Below, piece by piece: positions 27,601 through 36,238 of a stretch of 64,000 nt of DNA. Under the pieces are notes generated by a model. It was not told where the DNA came from. It saw only the letters and a list, made by a program, of their open reading frames with translations, and did no database searches. Source of the DNA: Sphingobacterium spiritivorum ATCC 33861 (GTDB lineage Bacteria > Bacteroidota > Bacteroidia > Sphingobacteriales > Sphingobacteriaceae). Each line of letters opens with the position of its first letter. Position 1 is the first letter of the stretch. Location: positions 894,903 through 958,902 of the forward strand of contig NZ_GL379770.1 in the NCBI RefSeq assembly GCF_000143765.1. The letters are read 5' to 3'. The translations under genes were made by a program, and so were the position numbers.

Positions 27601-28296
27601 CATGGTGAAGTTACACTGACCGGAGACGGACAATTTGTATACCGCCCTTTTGAAAATTATGTAGGGACGGATGAATTTCTATATACAGCGACGGATGATA
27701 ATGAATTAAAAATGTCTCCTACGGCAGTGAAGATATTTGTAAATCCGACCAAACCGGTGGCCGTCGATGACTATGTAACCGGAGAATACAATAAAGACCT
27801 GATGATAGCAGTTCTGTCAAATGACAAAAAAGATGACAGTGAACTGGATATCCATAGCATCCGGATCGTGAAAGATGCACAGCAGGGAGTGTTGACGATC
27901 AGTCTCGGACAGATCATATACCGCGCAAAAGAAGGATATACAGGCAAAGATTCCTTTACTTACCAGGTCAAAGATCTCAATGGTAACTGGACAAATGAAG
28001 CAATCGTGAATATGGAAATATCAGGTTTTTCAGTACCGAATGTCTTCACACCAAACGGTGACGGAGTAAATGACGTCTTTTCTGTATTAGGCACCGGCTA
28101 TTACGATCGTATCTCGCTGTCTGTTTGGTCCAGATCTGGTAAAGAAGTGTATTCAAGCAGTGATTATCGTAACGACTGGACGGGTGACGGAGCTGAAGAT
28201 ATGACCTATTTCTATGTCGTGCAGACCTACAAAAACGGAGTCAAACAAACAAGAAAGACAGGTTATGTGTTGATTACCCGTAAACCGTTGAAATAG
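24676..28296 (+). CDS. T9SS type B adhesin, solitary (no adjacent PorP/PorE)
   Basis: 1206 residues. Signal peptide about 1-24 (FPLFLFLFMILCPLLMWA). The N-terminal region (about 25-525) parallels that of the 2126-residue adhesin: ADGSKDLYPTG, HYVYVQSGETIAAASSAQ, VYKVDGNGSNGIAF, DMEINPNGILLE and NGHRWG align in order. Then come a DUF11-like module (about 530-680), two beta-sandwich modules starting KIALVKKAQF and IYLKKEVTNK, two cadherin-like modules (VGTDEFLYTATDD, TGKDSFTYQVKDL), and a type B sorting domain (about 1120-1206; PNVFTPNGDGVNDVF). It lacks the tandem repeats of the larger paralogue. No PorP/SprF gene adjoins it, so secretion probably uses a partner encoded elsewhere, perhaps at 20553. 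Function as an adhesin is inferred. Confidence 0.88.
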   Translation: MKSKGYFPLFLFLFMILCPLLMWADGSKDLYPTGVKGNRAYLISRSEKEVGTTSFPFFTLGAHYVYVQSGETIAAASSAQNIGEGRIRLTSPGGKKYLSTKNNIGKIVNNGTGTRQAEISGPRVGYAPYEVKVTEEGVWKVEFISPVGEFTENFGDPNIPVVAANGDWSQTWDTSIAAWDISVRDEKDENWISGRVYTNVLNLHLNSGQMANKQGAFYGKYFVLTHDAYVYKVDGNGSNGIAFTSFVNNMGFLDDEGKSLYKSLNYIPQVGSGDVQDPRQADANGHITHKILYTRPDLHMPAEAAGAVPELKTWLIKDRPQPVVSDISLIGYEGTKGQLGAKGAYILFKSSEAAKYKVVLERTGDQTQLLTEFVYNASAGLNKIYWNGIGKDGQFAPNGEKYPLTIRMELIQAEVHFPYMDMEINPNGILLERLDKEMNEVESDIVYWDDSDIQEGLHSENSNPRVNLSGLSSHINGHRWGTYTNQTSQRNTNTNYGNYSFGNEKAIDTWAYALTPNQQITIALTVKTADLEITSLESPDRQINKGQEVTYVLNLKNNGPSDAPHVRFNFGLPLGFEINHIEMGEVVANIVHEEANQHSSLLNLASQEERIVTLKATALQEPERTMAIHAIASIVRSADMIDPDATSKDLAVKEPLDAETECLGQGCNNIRLHREVLWKTTPVSKGKIALVKKAQFIDENADGYMQSGEILRYHFEVINNGDEVLKDIRIYDPMLSSSGLRLTADNLQPGQSGKISVDYKINASDYNTGSVVNSAWVEAIADAGIPVKDISGTSHDNDEPTITAIIHKQAIYLKKEVTNKGTRKDGLFGAGDLMEYTFTVWNQTDTALTRISLQDDMLWKVPQILPVEQLKRGEQYTWSTFYTVTEEDTEKGSIINSATVSAKLIHTGQEIKDISGTSYDNDLPTVTKVSKRPVGVEDIVVIKQNQSVRIDVLQNDTEGSQPLLQHTLELVKEAAHGEVTLTGDGQFVYRPFENYVGTDEFLYTATDDNELKMSPTAVKIFVNPTKPVAVDDYVTGEYNKDLMIAVLSNDKKDDSELDIHSIRIVKDAQQGVLTISLGQIIYRAKEGYTGKDSFTYQVKDLNGNWTNEAIVNMEISGFSVPNVFTPNGDGVNDVFSVLGTGYYDRISLSVWSRSGKEVYSSSDYRNDWTGDGAEDMTYFYVVQTYKNGVKQTRKTGYVLITRKPLK

Positions 28297-28697
28297 ATAG
28301 TTTTATATTATATATATGACTCAATCTTCAGAATACCGTAAACATGGTTCTTTTATGATTTTAATCCAGCGGACTTAACCTGATATCTATAACGTTTTCG
28401 TAAAAAAGATTAGAATTGAAAATAATTTTCTTCTATTTTAGTCTTAATTCAATTATAAGCACGCTATTAATCTTTTTTCCAGTATTATCATTTGTTGCAT
28501 AGTCTTGATTGTAGGTTTAATGTGATAAAGCATTGCTTCTATTTACTAATCCTGTTTATTGTGGGGTTAATCGGACTGTAAACTTATAAGAGTTATTATA
28601 CACTAACTAAAATTTTATAAACACACACAACTATTAATGCAGTAAACCTTCTCAAAACCATTGAAGAGATTGTTGCCTGTACCCTAAAACAAAAATT
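28297..28697 (+). other. 401-bp leader/intergenic region upstream of the beta-helix gene
   Basis: No supported gene. It contains the CTATAACGTTTTCGT motif (28387-28401), an AT-rich palindrome GAAAATAATTTTC (28418-28430), and CACTAACTAA (28601-28610). That last sequence also occurs in the SusC leader. A long untranslated leader is likely but the transcription start was not identified. Confidence 0.5.
28387..28401 (+). promoter_or_regulatory. shared 15-base motif, copy 1 (possible operator)
   Basis: CTATAACGTTTTCGT is identical to bases 30682-30696 upstream of susC. Its core AACG-N4-CGT(T/A) is an inverted-repeat pattern typical of a dimeric regulator site. It lies about 300 bases upstream of the beta-helix lipoprotein start. 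Confidence 0.45.
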
Positions 28698-30455
28698 ATG
28701 AAACATTTAAAATTAATTTATTTGTTATCGGCTGTGCTTTTAACAATATCATGTAAAAATGATTTACTGGTAAACGATGACGCTGCTGCTGGTATGAAAT
28801 TATCAGCTAAAGAAATGGCAATTACACCCGGTTATTTACCATTACCTAATGGCTCTTTTGAAGACGGAACAGGCAATACCTTTACAAACTGGTCTATGTT
28901 TAACGGAGCTTCCACGCTTTCAGCTACGACAGTGCCCGCAGAAGTGTACGAGGGTAACCGTGCGCTGAAAGTGGTAAATACCGTCAGTAACGGAATAGAT
29001 AATTCATGGAAAATACAATTTGGCTCAGCTTATCTTCCAACCGTATCGGGCAAGGATTACCGTATTCGTGTGTGGGCAAAATCGACAGGAACAAGTACCA
29101 ACGGATTCCGATTCCAGATAAGGGGAGGTACGACACAATTTCTGCCACATAAGAAGATTGGGACTGCCTGGGCATTATATGAGTGGGGCTTTACAGCAAC
29201 TGCAGATTCTACGATGATCTTATTTAATCTGGGAGCTGATGCAAACACTTATTATATAGACAATGTATCTGTCAGTGAGGTGCCTACTACTGTAGCATAT
29301 TCTGCCATATGGGGAGAAAATGGTGAGTTGTGGGATAAATCCCGTATTCCGGATTTTACAAACGCCGGATATAGGAGTGGTAATCAGGTTATTCCTGATT
29401 ATCCGCAAAGTATAAATGTCACGACTTTAGGAGCTGTGGGAGATGGGGTTACAGATAATACCGCTGTGTTCAAGACCGCTATTAATCAGTGTGCTGAGAA
29501 TGGTACCATTTATATTCCTGCCGGAAAATATGTATTGAAAGATACACTCATGATTAAGCGTAGCGGTATTAATATTAAGGGAGCCGGAGATGCGACAATA
29601 CTTTACTTTACCAAAGGACTGGAAGAGCTTTATCCCAGGTATAATGTAGGTGGCGCAACGAATCAATCACCCTGGTCATGGGAAGGTGGTATGATCACAT
29701 TCTCCGGAAATATCAGCGGATCTGGTATTCAGTCCTTAAAAATTGAATTTCCGGACAATGCCTGGGCCGGACATAATTTTCATGAACGGGCTTACAACGC
29801 TATTGGCTACACCAACAGTGCACATGACGGATGGATCAAAAATGTAAAAATGAAAGGTTGCGATATCGGAATATGGATTGGAAGAACTTCACATCATATC
29901 ACTGCGGAAGGCTGGACACTTGAATCCGGTCCCGTTCGTGCGGCAGGGACAAAGGGGGTCGGACATCATGGCGTAAATATTTATGGTGGATATAATTTGT
30001 TTCAGAATTTTGAAGTTAAAGGCAAGTTCCATCATGATTTGTCTGTTGAATCTTCATATAGTGTATTCAATGTATTCAGAAATGGTAAAGGAACAGATAT
30101 ATGTATAGATCATCATAACCATCAGGTACGCAATAATCTGTTTACGAATCTCAATGTAGGAACAGGCACCCGTCTCTACACTTCAGGTGGAAATGACACT
30201 CCAGCTGGCATTAATATTAATGAGACTTACTGGAATATTACAGCGACCAATAATCTTTCCTACAATTATATGGGATATAATACCAGTGGAGCCAAATCTA
30301 AAAACAACGTGGCAGTTGGAATAAAGACTAGCTCAGGCTCAGCGACTCCTAATGCGGACAATAACTGGTACGAAACGATCAATCCTGCATCTCTATATCC
30401 AAAAGATTTGTATGTATCGCAGATGAAACTGGTGAAAAATATAGTCGTTAATTAA
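28698..30455 (+). CDS. beta-helix (pectate-lyase-superfamily) lipoprotein with N-terminal CBM-like domain
   Basis: 585 residues. A lipoprotein signal (LLSAVLLTISC, lipid Cys at 19) is followed by a CBM4/9- or CBM-like beta-sandwich (about 48-190; LPNGSFEDGTGNTFTNWSMF, YYIDNVSVSEV), and then a right-handed parallel beta-helix of the pectate lyase 3 type (about 230-560; TTLGAVGDGVTDNTAVFKTA, GTIYIPAGKYVL, GINIKGAGDATILYF). The latter fold is shared by polysaccharide lyases, glycosidases and epimerases. It probably acts on an acidic or complex glycan at the cell surface or periplasm, with the SusC/SusD pair downstream importing products. The exact substrate cannot be read from sequence. Transcription seems independent of susC because a terminator follows. 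Confidence 0.8.
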   Translation: MKHLKLIYLLSAVLLTISCKNDLLVNDDAAAGMKLSAKEMAITPGYLPLPNGSFEDGTGNTFTNWSMFNGASTLSATTVPAEVYEGNRALKVVNTVSNGIDNSWKIQFGSAYLPTVSGKDYRIRVWAKSTGTSTNGFRFQIRGGTTQFLPHKKIGTAWALYEWGFTATADSTMILFNLGADANTYYIDNVSVSEVPTTVAYSAIWGENGELWDKSRIPDFTNAGYRSGNQVIPDYPQSINVTTLGAVGDGVTDNTAVFKTAINQCAENGTIYIPAGKYVLKDTLMIKRSGINIKGAGDATILYFTKGLEELYPRYNVGGATNQSPWSWEGGMITFSGNISGSGIQSLKIEFPDNAWAGHNFHERAYNAIGYTNSAHDGWIKNVKMKGCDIGIWIGRTSHHITAEGWTLESGPVRAAGTKGVGHHGVNIYGGYNLFQNFEVKGKFHHDLSVESSYSVFNVFRNGKGTDICIDHHNHQVRNNLFTNLNVGTGTRLYTSGGNDTPAGININETYWNITATNNLSYNYMGYNTSGAKSKNNVAVGIKTSSGSATPNADNNWYETINPASLYPKDLYVSQMKLVKNIVVN

Positions 30456-30541
30456 AATCATAAATCTTGATGGATCAACATATATAATGCATTACCATCT
30501 TGATTGGTGCTTAAACATTTCTTTCATGTAATATTTAAATC

Positions 30542-30577
30542 AATCGGGAACTCCAGTCTTGGAGTTTCCGATTTTTT
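30542..30577 (+). terminator. intrinsic terminator of the beta-helix gene
   Basis: AATCGGGAACTCCA pairs with TGGAGTTTCCGATT (14 bp, one G.T) around loop GTCT and is followed by a run of six T. Confidence 0.88.
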
Positions 30578-30681
30578 AGGGTTGAATCATCCCCGTGTAT
30601 TGAGACACACCTGGGGCTGTAAAGAGTTTGGAAATATGCTATAAGAATAATATTTTTTCTATAATATACTTTGTAACTAAA

Positions 30682-30696
30682 CTATAACGTTTTCGT
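30682..30696 (+). promoter_or_regulatory. shared 15-base motif, copy 2 (possible operator)
   Basis: CTATAACGTTTTCGT, here followed by T so that the core reads AACG-TTTT-CGTT, a full inverted repeat. It lies just upstream of a candidate -7 box (30712-30719), a position suited to a regulator. Confidence 0.45.
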
Positions 30697-30814
30697 TGAA
30701 ATATTTTGTAATTCCTTTGTCTCTGAAAATCTGAATCTGTAATTTCAATAAAAAGAGTAATCAATTGTAGTTTTATCACTAACTAAGAAATACAACAGCT
30801 TTAATCTTAACTAA

Positions 30815-30851
30815 ATACGCTTAATACGTAAGCGGTATCTGGATTTTTTTT
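30815..30851 (+). promoter_or_regulatory. terminator-like hairpin inside the susC leader
   Basis: ATACGCTTA and TAAGCGGTAT pair (9 bp with one bulged G) around ATACG. After five bases comes a run of eight T. It could be an attenuator between promoter and coding region; no ligand or leader peptide was identified. Confidence 0.4.
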
Positions 30852-30883
30852 GATGAATTATTTGTTTAAATAAAGTCAGTTTA

Positions 30884-30915
30884 ACTTTTAATTGCAACCT
30901 GTTGCAATTAAAAGT
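30884..30915 (+). repeat. perfect 32-base palindrome in the susC leader
   Basis: ACTTTTAATTGCAAC, a CT spacer, then GTTGCAATTAAAAGT: 15-bp arms with no mismatch. No T-run follows. It could be an operator, a stable RNA hairpin, or the end of a small antisense transcript. Confidence 0.6.
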
Positions 30916-31187
30916 AGAAAAATGGTCTTAAGATTCGGATGTAATGTATTTTAACATAAATAACCAGTTTTAAATGTATTAAAATTGCCAAAATAGATTC
31001 TCTTACCAGGTAAGTGAACTATATCTATTGTGTAATCTATTGGCAGCAGGTAGTATGAGCGATTTGATGCCAGTAAATGTTTTATTCCACCCACTTATAA
31101 ATTATGAAAACTAAACCAAATTCTCCGGAAAGCTACGTCTTCCTTCTGGTTAAGGCTAAACTTCCGGGTATTCAAAATTTCTTTAAT

Positions 31188-34100
31188 ATGAAAAAAGTAC
31201 TGCTTCTTATAATCATAATATCAGGAGTAAGTCTGCATTCATTTGCACAGACCACCGTAAGAGGAATTGTCAAAGATGAAAGCGGAAATGCGCTTTCCGG
31301 TGTCAGTGTAAAAATCAAAAACACAAATAACGGAACTTCTTCTGATGAAAATGGAAATTATTCAATCACAGTATCTGATAAAGATGCCGTTCTTGTTTTT
31401 TCCATAATCAGTTTTACCACACAGGAGATCAAATTAAATGGCAAGACTAACCTTAACGTGACGCTGAGTTCAACAGAAACGCAACTTGATGATGTCGTCA
31501 TCATCGGATACGGTGTCAGAAAACGACAGGATGTTACAGGAGCAGTATCTTCAGCGAATCTTTCCTTACAAAAACAATCTCCTAATGGAAACGTCATGTC
31601 CTCACTGAGAGGAACTGTTCCGGGGCTGACCGTAGGGCAGGTTACTACTGCCGGAAGTGATCCGTCTATTATGATCCGCGGTCGCAATTCTATTTCAGGT
31701 ACGACATCACCGTTAATAGTACTGGATGGATTAATCTACAGAGGATCCATCACCTCTATCAATTCCTCAGATATCGCCAGTATAGATCTTCTGAAAGATG
31801 CGAGTGCGGCTGCAGTATACGGTTCGCAGGCTTCCAATGGGGTGATATTGATTACCACTAAAAGCGGTTCAGGTGCGCAGGACAAAGTTACTATAGACTA
31901 TACCGGATCCGTGTCATTTCAGGAAATGACAAAGAAAGATATGCGTCCTGTTTCCGGTGCCGGATTTATACAAAAACTCGGTGACTGGTACCTTTCGGAA
32001 AGCCGTGATCCCAATGATATGACACAGATGAATCCCAAATGGGATCCAACAACTAAACTTTCAGTCATCGAAGCCGATAATTATAAGAATGGCTATGAAG
32101 CGGATTGGTGGAAATTGTTGACAAATCCTTCTCCCAGAATCCAGAATCACAACATTGGAATAAGTGGAAGATCTCAAAAAATACGCTTTTATCTGGGGTA
32201 CGGATATTTTGATCAGAAAAATCTGGTTAAAAATGATAATTACAACAGAAATAGTATAAGACTTAATCTGGAAGCTAAAGCACTGGACTGGCTGACTGTC
32301 GGTGCACAAACCGGATTGACCATAAATAATTACAGCGGAGTGTCACCAGCATTTACAGATCTGATCTACTTACGGCCTTATAGCATTCCTTTTGATCCTG
32401 TTACCGGACAGCAACTGGAATTTTATCCGCAAAGCACAAATCCAACACAGTTGGAAGTCTTAAGAAGATCCCGGGATTCGGATAAAAATTTAAATCTGAT
32501 TGGTAATTTTTATGTCAGCGCAGATATTCCTTATATCAAAGGGCTGAATTACAGGATTAATTTGGGTAATAATTATATATATGCCAACAGATTTAATTAT
32601 AATGCGCCTAATGTGGAGGCTACTGCATACAAAAGATACATGACAGATTATTTTCTGACATTGGATAATATCCTGACTTACAAAAGAGATTTTGGTAATC
32701 ACAGTATAGATGCAACCTTGCTCTATGGAGCTGAAATCAATAAACACGACGGAACGCAAACAACAGCCGGAGGAATATTAAACGGTGCTTTAGGTTACGA
32801 CAGGCTGGATGTAGGAGATCCGTCAAGATTGTCTGTTTCTAACGATCTTAGCTATTTACCATGGAAAGAACAGGCGCTTTATCAGATGGCCAGGTTGTCC
32901 TATTCCTATAGCAAAAAATATATACTTACAGGTACAATCCGGAGAGATGGATTCTCGGGTTTTTCAGCAGCAAATAAAACAGCTGTATTCCCGTCAGTAG
33001 CATTTGCCTGGCGTATGATTGATGAAAATTTTATCAAGTCAGTTTCACAGATCAATGATCTGAAACTACGTGTTTCGTATGGAGCTACAGGAAACCGGAC
33101 AGTAGGCAGATACCAGACCCTCTCACAAATGAATGTAGGATTGAGTAGCGGTTATTTATATGGTAGCGGAGCAGGAGCTCAGGCTGGTTCATACCTGGGG
33201 CAGTTACCCAACCCGGATTTGAAATGGGAAACAACCACTTCATTTAATACCGGGGTAGATTTCGCATTATTTGAAAACCGACTTTCAGGATCTTTAGATT
33301 TGTATTTCTCCAATTCTAAAAATCTCCTTAACTCCAAAGGAACTCCTACCATTACCGGATTTTCAAGTTACCTGATTAATATAGGAAAAATCCAGAATAG
33401 AGGACAGGAATTAAATATTAACGGCGTACCAATTGCTAAAAAAGACTTCAGATGGGAAGTAGGAGTTAACTTTTTCAGAAACAGAAATAAGATACTGGAT
33501 ATTGATGGTACAAAAAGAGATCTGATAAACGGAGCAGATCCTATTCTGAGCTTCTTTATAGGCCAACCCTATGGTGTAGTGTATAATTATAAAATTACAG
33601 GTATGTATCAGATAGGTGAAGAAATTCCTGCACCGCTGGCAGCACAGGGATTTAAAGCCGGCCAGTATAAGATAGAAGATACCAACGGAGACGGCACTAT
33701 TACCACTGCTGACAAACAGATATTGGGTAAGCTGGATCCTTCCTTCAGTCTGGGCGTATCCAATAGTTTTCAATATAAAAATTTACAGTTAAAGTTTTTC
33801 ATAAATAGTATACAGGGAGGTAAAAACGGTTACCTGGGAGCACCCGGTATCATGCTGCAAAATCCGGATAATATCCGGAATAATAATGCCTTTGCTTTTG
33901 ATTATTGGACACCCAATAATCCTGATGCCCGTTACAGAAGCATAGCAGCCTATGTGCCAGTTTTAGGCGAAAACTTTGGTCCGTATATATCCCGGAGTTT
34001 TATCCGGCTGCAGGATCTGACATTAACTTACAAACTCTCCGAAAAGCTTATTGAACGTATAAAGGTGGTGAAAGCATTGAGTGTATATGCTAATGCGCAG

Positions 34101-34265
34101 AATCTGTTTACCATCACCAACTGGGATGGATGGGATCCTGAAGCGAATCCTGTGGGTTCACAACGATCATCTCTTGGATATCGTATGCCCGGAGGTTTGG
34201 GGTTAGATGCGAATGGATATCCTGTTATGAAAAATTATTCATTAGGCGTCAACATTACGTTTTAA
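31188..34265 (+). CDS. SusC/RagA family TonB-linked outer-membrane transporter
   Basis: 1025 residues from the ATG at 31188, which gives a clean signal peptide (KKVLLLIIIISGVSLHSFAQ). An upstream ATG at 31104 would add 28 residues before it. The order is: carboxypeptidase-regulatory-like domain (about 20-105; VRGIVKDESGNALSGVSVKI), TonB-box region and plug (GYGVRKRQDVTGAVSS, SIDLLKDASAAAVYGSQASN), then a large barrel ending SLGVNITF. With the SusD-like protein encoded 26 bases downstream it should form an outer-membrane uptake complex for oligosaccharides or other oligomers, energised by TonB. The adjacent beta-helix lipoprotein suggests a glycan substrate, but the locus is small and has no other clear carbohydrate enzyme. 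Confidence 0.93.
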   Translation: MKKVLLLIIIISGVSLHSFAQTTVRGIVKDESGNALSGVSVKIKNTNNGTSSDENGNYSITVSDKDAVLVFSIISFTTQEIKLNGKTNLNVTLSSTETQLDDVVIIGYGVRKRQDVTGAVSSANLSLQKQSPNGNVMSSLRGTVPGLTVGQVTTAGSDPSIMIRGRNSISGTTSPLIVLDGLIYRGSITSINSSDIASIDLLKDASAAAVYGSQASNGVILITTKSGSGAQDKVTIDYTGSVSFQEMTKKDMRPVSGAGFIQKLGDWYLSESRDPNDMTQMNPKWDPTTKLSVIEADNYKNGYEADWWKLLTNPSPRIQNHNIGISGRSQKIRFYLGYGYFDQKNLVKNDNYNRNSIRLNLEAKALDWLTVGAQTGLTINNYSGVSPAFTDLIYLRPYSIPFDPVTGQQLEFYPQSTNPTQLEVLRRSRDSDKNLNLIGNFYVSADIPYIKGLNYRINLGNNYIYANRFNYNAPNVEATAYKRYMTDYFLTLDNILTYKRDFGNHSIDATLLYGAEINKHDGTQTTAGGILNGALGYDRLDVGDPSRLSVSNDLSYLPWKEQALYQMARLSYSYSKKYILTGTIRRDGFSGFSAANKTAVFPSVAFAWRMIDENFIKSVSQINDLKLRVSYGATGNRTVGRYQTLSQMNVGLSSGYLYGSGAGAQAGSYLGQLPNPDLKWETTTSFNTGVDFALFENRLSGSLDLYFSNSKNLLNSKGTPTITGFSSYLINIGKIQNRGQELNINGVPIAKKDFRWEVGVNFFRNRNKILDIDGTKRDLINGADPILSFFIGQPYGVVYNYKITGMYQIGEEIPAPLAAQGFKAGQYKIEDTNGDGTITTADKQILGKLDPSFSLGVSNSFQYKNLQLKFFINSIQGGKNGYLGAPGIMLQNPDNIRNNNAFAFDYWTPNNPDARYRSIAAYVPVLGENFGPYISRSFIRLQDLTLTYKLSEKLIERIKVVKALSVYANAQNLFTITNWDGWDPEANPVGSQRSSLGYRMPGGLGLDANGYPVMKNYSLGVNITF

Positions 34266-34291
34266 AGTTTTACAATTATAATTGTTTAGTA

Positions 34292-35998
34292 ATGAAAAAA
34301 ATTAGATTGATCATCCTTCTTTTTATGGGAATCGGAATAGTTTCCTGTAAAAGTGATTTTCTGGACGAAAAGCCATTGTCCATATATACACCTGATAATT
34401 CTCTTCAAAATCAGGCTCAATTCCAACTGGCAGTAAATAACCTGTATAGTGATATCCGAAATATCTATATGGGCAATATAAATCTGGATACCTATTTTGG
34501 TTTGTACTATGCAACAGATTTGGCATATAATGCAACAGACTATGAACCTGCTGCAAAATTAAATGCCTACAAAGCTACTATGGTACCCAGCTATTTTATA
34601 CCTCAGAATATTTGGACAAGCCTCTATAAGATTATTACCAATTCCAATCTGATCATCAGCAGAATACAGAATGCCACTCAGGTACCCGAGAGCGCCCGTA
34701 ACAATTTTTTAGGACAGGCCTTGTTTTTCAGAGCCTATTCGTATAATATGCTTGCAAATTTGTATGGTGGAGTACCTTTAGAACTAAATGAGTTGAGTAA
34801 ACCCCGTTATGATTATGTAAGGGCTACCAGAGAACAGGTGTATACACAATGTAAAACGGATCTGGTGACGGCTGTAGGGTTGTTGGGCAATATCAATCAG
34901 GTACCGGACGGCACCGTTAACAAGCAGATTGCCCAGCATGTCCTTACAGAGGTACTTATATCATTGAAAGATTATGACGGAGCGATAGCAAGTGCCTCAG
35001 AAGTAATCAAGTATTCAGGGGTGTCGTTAATGCAAAACAGGTTTGGCAGAAGAGCAGACAAACCCGGAGATGTGTACAGGGATTTATTCGAATATGACAA
35101 TCAAAACTACAGCAAAGGCAATCGGGAAGGATTACTGGTCATTCAGACCTCCTTAAATAATGCCGCTTCAGTAGGTGATGTAACAGCCTGGGCGATTGTT
35201 CCGTCTTATCCCGGCGTACGAATCACTGAGGCGAACTCAGGAACCCGTATGCCTATAAAATCCAATGGCAGATTTGCCAGCAATATCTCTTCAAACGGTA
35301 TTGGCTGGATAAGACCCACATCACACTTCTTATATGAAATATGGACGCCGAATGATATTCGTAACTCTGTGTATAACATAGTAAGGGATATCAGGATTAC
35401 AGGTGTGCCGACTAATTCTCCGGATTATGGTAAATGGTATGTAAAGGATGGCTATAAGGCTAAGATCGCACCTCAGGACTTCCGGGATTCAATTCGTGGA
35501 TTTTACCCTGTGATCCGAAAAGCTTCTCCGTCTTCAGAAGATTTTGTGGCAGCAGCTGGTCCGGCTATGATTACAAATGTGGCCGATGCTTTTGATGGCT
35601 TTTATCTCAACGGATCTCAACGGGTATCGATACAAAAATATATGGCTCGTCTTTCCGAAACGTATCTTTTAAGAGCAGAAGCCTATTTAGGAAAAGGAAT
35701 TACTAATCTGGCGGCTGATGATATTAATGTGATCAGAAGAAGAGCCAAAGCTCCGGATGTTAGTCCGGGACAGGTCAATATCGACTATATTTTAGATGAA
35801 CGATTAAGAGAACTCTATATGGAAGAGTTTAGAGCAGTTACACTTGCACGTCTTGGAAAATTGTACGACAGAGACAAACGTTACAATCCAAAATCCGGTC
35901 TTACAATAGAACAGTATCACAATCTCTGGCCGATTCCTTCTAATGAAATTACGCAAAACACAGAAGCGAAGTTAGAGCAAAATCCGGGATATAATTAA
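34292..35998 (+). CDS. SusD/RagB family nutrient-binding lipoprotein
   Basis: 568 residues. A lipoprotein signal (RLIILLFMGIGIVSC, lipid Cys at about 19) leads into the SusD pattern: SDFLDEKPLSIYTPD, an early TPR-like helical part with NFLGQALFFRAYSYNMLANLYG, and the family motif SETYLLRAEAYLGKG with AADDINVIRRRAKAPDV and LDERLRELYMEEFR near the C-terminus. SusD proteins sit as a lid on the SusC barrel and bind the incoming substrate. Gene spacing of 26 bases from the SusC gene supports an obligate pair. A strong hairpin begins 10 bases after its stop. Confidence 0.95.
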   Translation: MKKIRLIILLFMGIGIVSCKSDFLDEKPLSIYTPDNSLQNQAQFQLAVNNLYSDIRNIYMGNINLDTYFGLYYATDLAYNATDYEPAAKLNAYKATMVPSYFIPQNIWTSLYKIITNSNLIISRIQNATQVPESARNNFLGQALFFRAYSYNMLANLYGGVPLELNELSKPRYDYVRATREQVYTQCKTDLVTAVGLLGNINQVPDGTVNKQIAQHVLTEVLISLKDYDGAIASASEVIKYSGVSLMQNRFGRRADKPGDVYRDLFEYDNQNYSKGNREGLLVIQTSLNNAASVGDVTAWAIVPSYPGVRITEANSGTRMPIKSNGRFASNISSNGIGWIRPTSHFLYEIWTPNDIRNSVYNIVRDIRITGVPTNSPDYGKWYVKDGYKAKIAPQDFRDSIRGFYPVIRKASPSSEDFVAAAGPAMITNVADAFDGFYLNGSQRVSIQKYMARLSETYLLRAEAYLGKGITNLAADDINVIRRRAKAPDVSPGQVNIDYILDERLRELYMEEFRAVTLARLGKLYDRDKRYNPKSGLTIEQYHNLWPIPSNEITQNTEAKLEQNPGYN

Positions 35999-36007
35999 TC
36001 ACCCCAT

Positions 36008-36044
36008 ACATTGTCCATAGCGATTCAAAAACTATGGACAATGT
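36008..36044 (+). terminator. perfect 13-bp hairpin after susD
   Basis: ACATTGTCCATAG and CTATGGACAATGT pair perfectly around an 11-base loop. It has no T-run, so it may stabilise the 3' end or act with the terminator further downstream. Confidence 0.6.
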
Positions 36045-36128
36045 TCCGAAATTAGCTGAACTAAAACCGGTCTCTGAGAGACTTCTATAATAATGAAATG
36101 AACTTTTATAGAAATAAAGTATACATTC

Positions 36129-36154
36129 AAAAGGCTGTTAATACAGCTTTTTTT
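36129..36154 (+). terminator. terminator between susCD and thrS
   Basis: GCTGT-TAAT-ACAGC preceded by A residues and followed by seven T. The A/T flanks extend the stem with a single bulged G. Confidence 0.65.
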
Positions 36155-36170
36155 GTTGTCTAAATTTCAG

Positions 36171-36178
36171 TATCTTTG
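36171..36178 (+). promoter_or_regulatory. TAnnTTTG -7 box of the thrS operon
   Basis: TATCTTTG is an exact match, with TTG-rich sequence (TTTTGTTG, 36151-36158) upstream, 12-15 bases away and so slightly closer than the usual spacing. Transcription would start near 36185, giving a leader of about 90 bases. Confidence 0.6.
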
Positions 36179-36199
36179 TAATCTAATTAACAAAGGAGT

Positions 36200-36238
36200 G
36201 GTAGGGTAAAACTACATAGTCGTATATGTTGTCCTGCC
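36200..36238 (+). promoter_or_regulatory. structured leader of the thrS operon
   Basis: GGTAGGG and TCCTGCC can pair (with G.T pairs) and enclose an inner ACATA/TATGT stem. The structure lies between the likely transcription start and the thrS ATG. It has no T-box hallmark. Autoregulation, as known for E. coli thrS, is possible but unproven. Confidence 0.35.

Larger units (their letters stand above)
30456..31187 (+). other. 732-bp intergenic and leader region of susC
   Basis: It holds a terminator (30542-30577), the second copy of the shared 15-base motif, CACTAACTAA (30777-30786), a terminator-like hairpin, and a perfect palindrome. TTCCTTTG at 30712-30719 is a 7-of-8 match to a -7 box. An ATG at 31104 would extend SusC by 28 residues, but the ATG at 31188 gives the better signal peptide. 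Confidence 0.55.
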
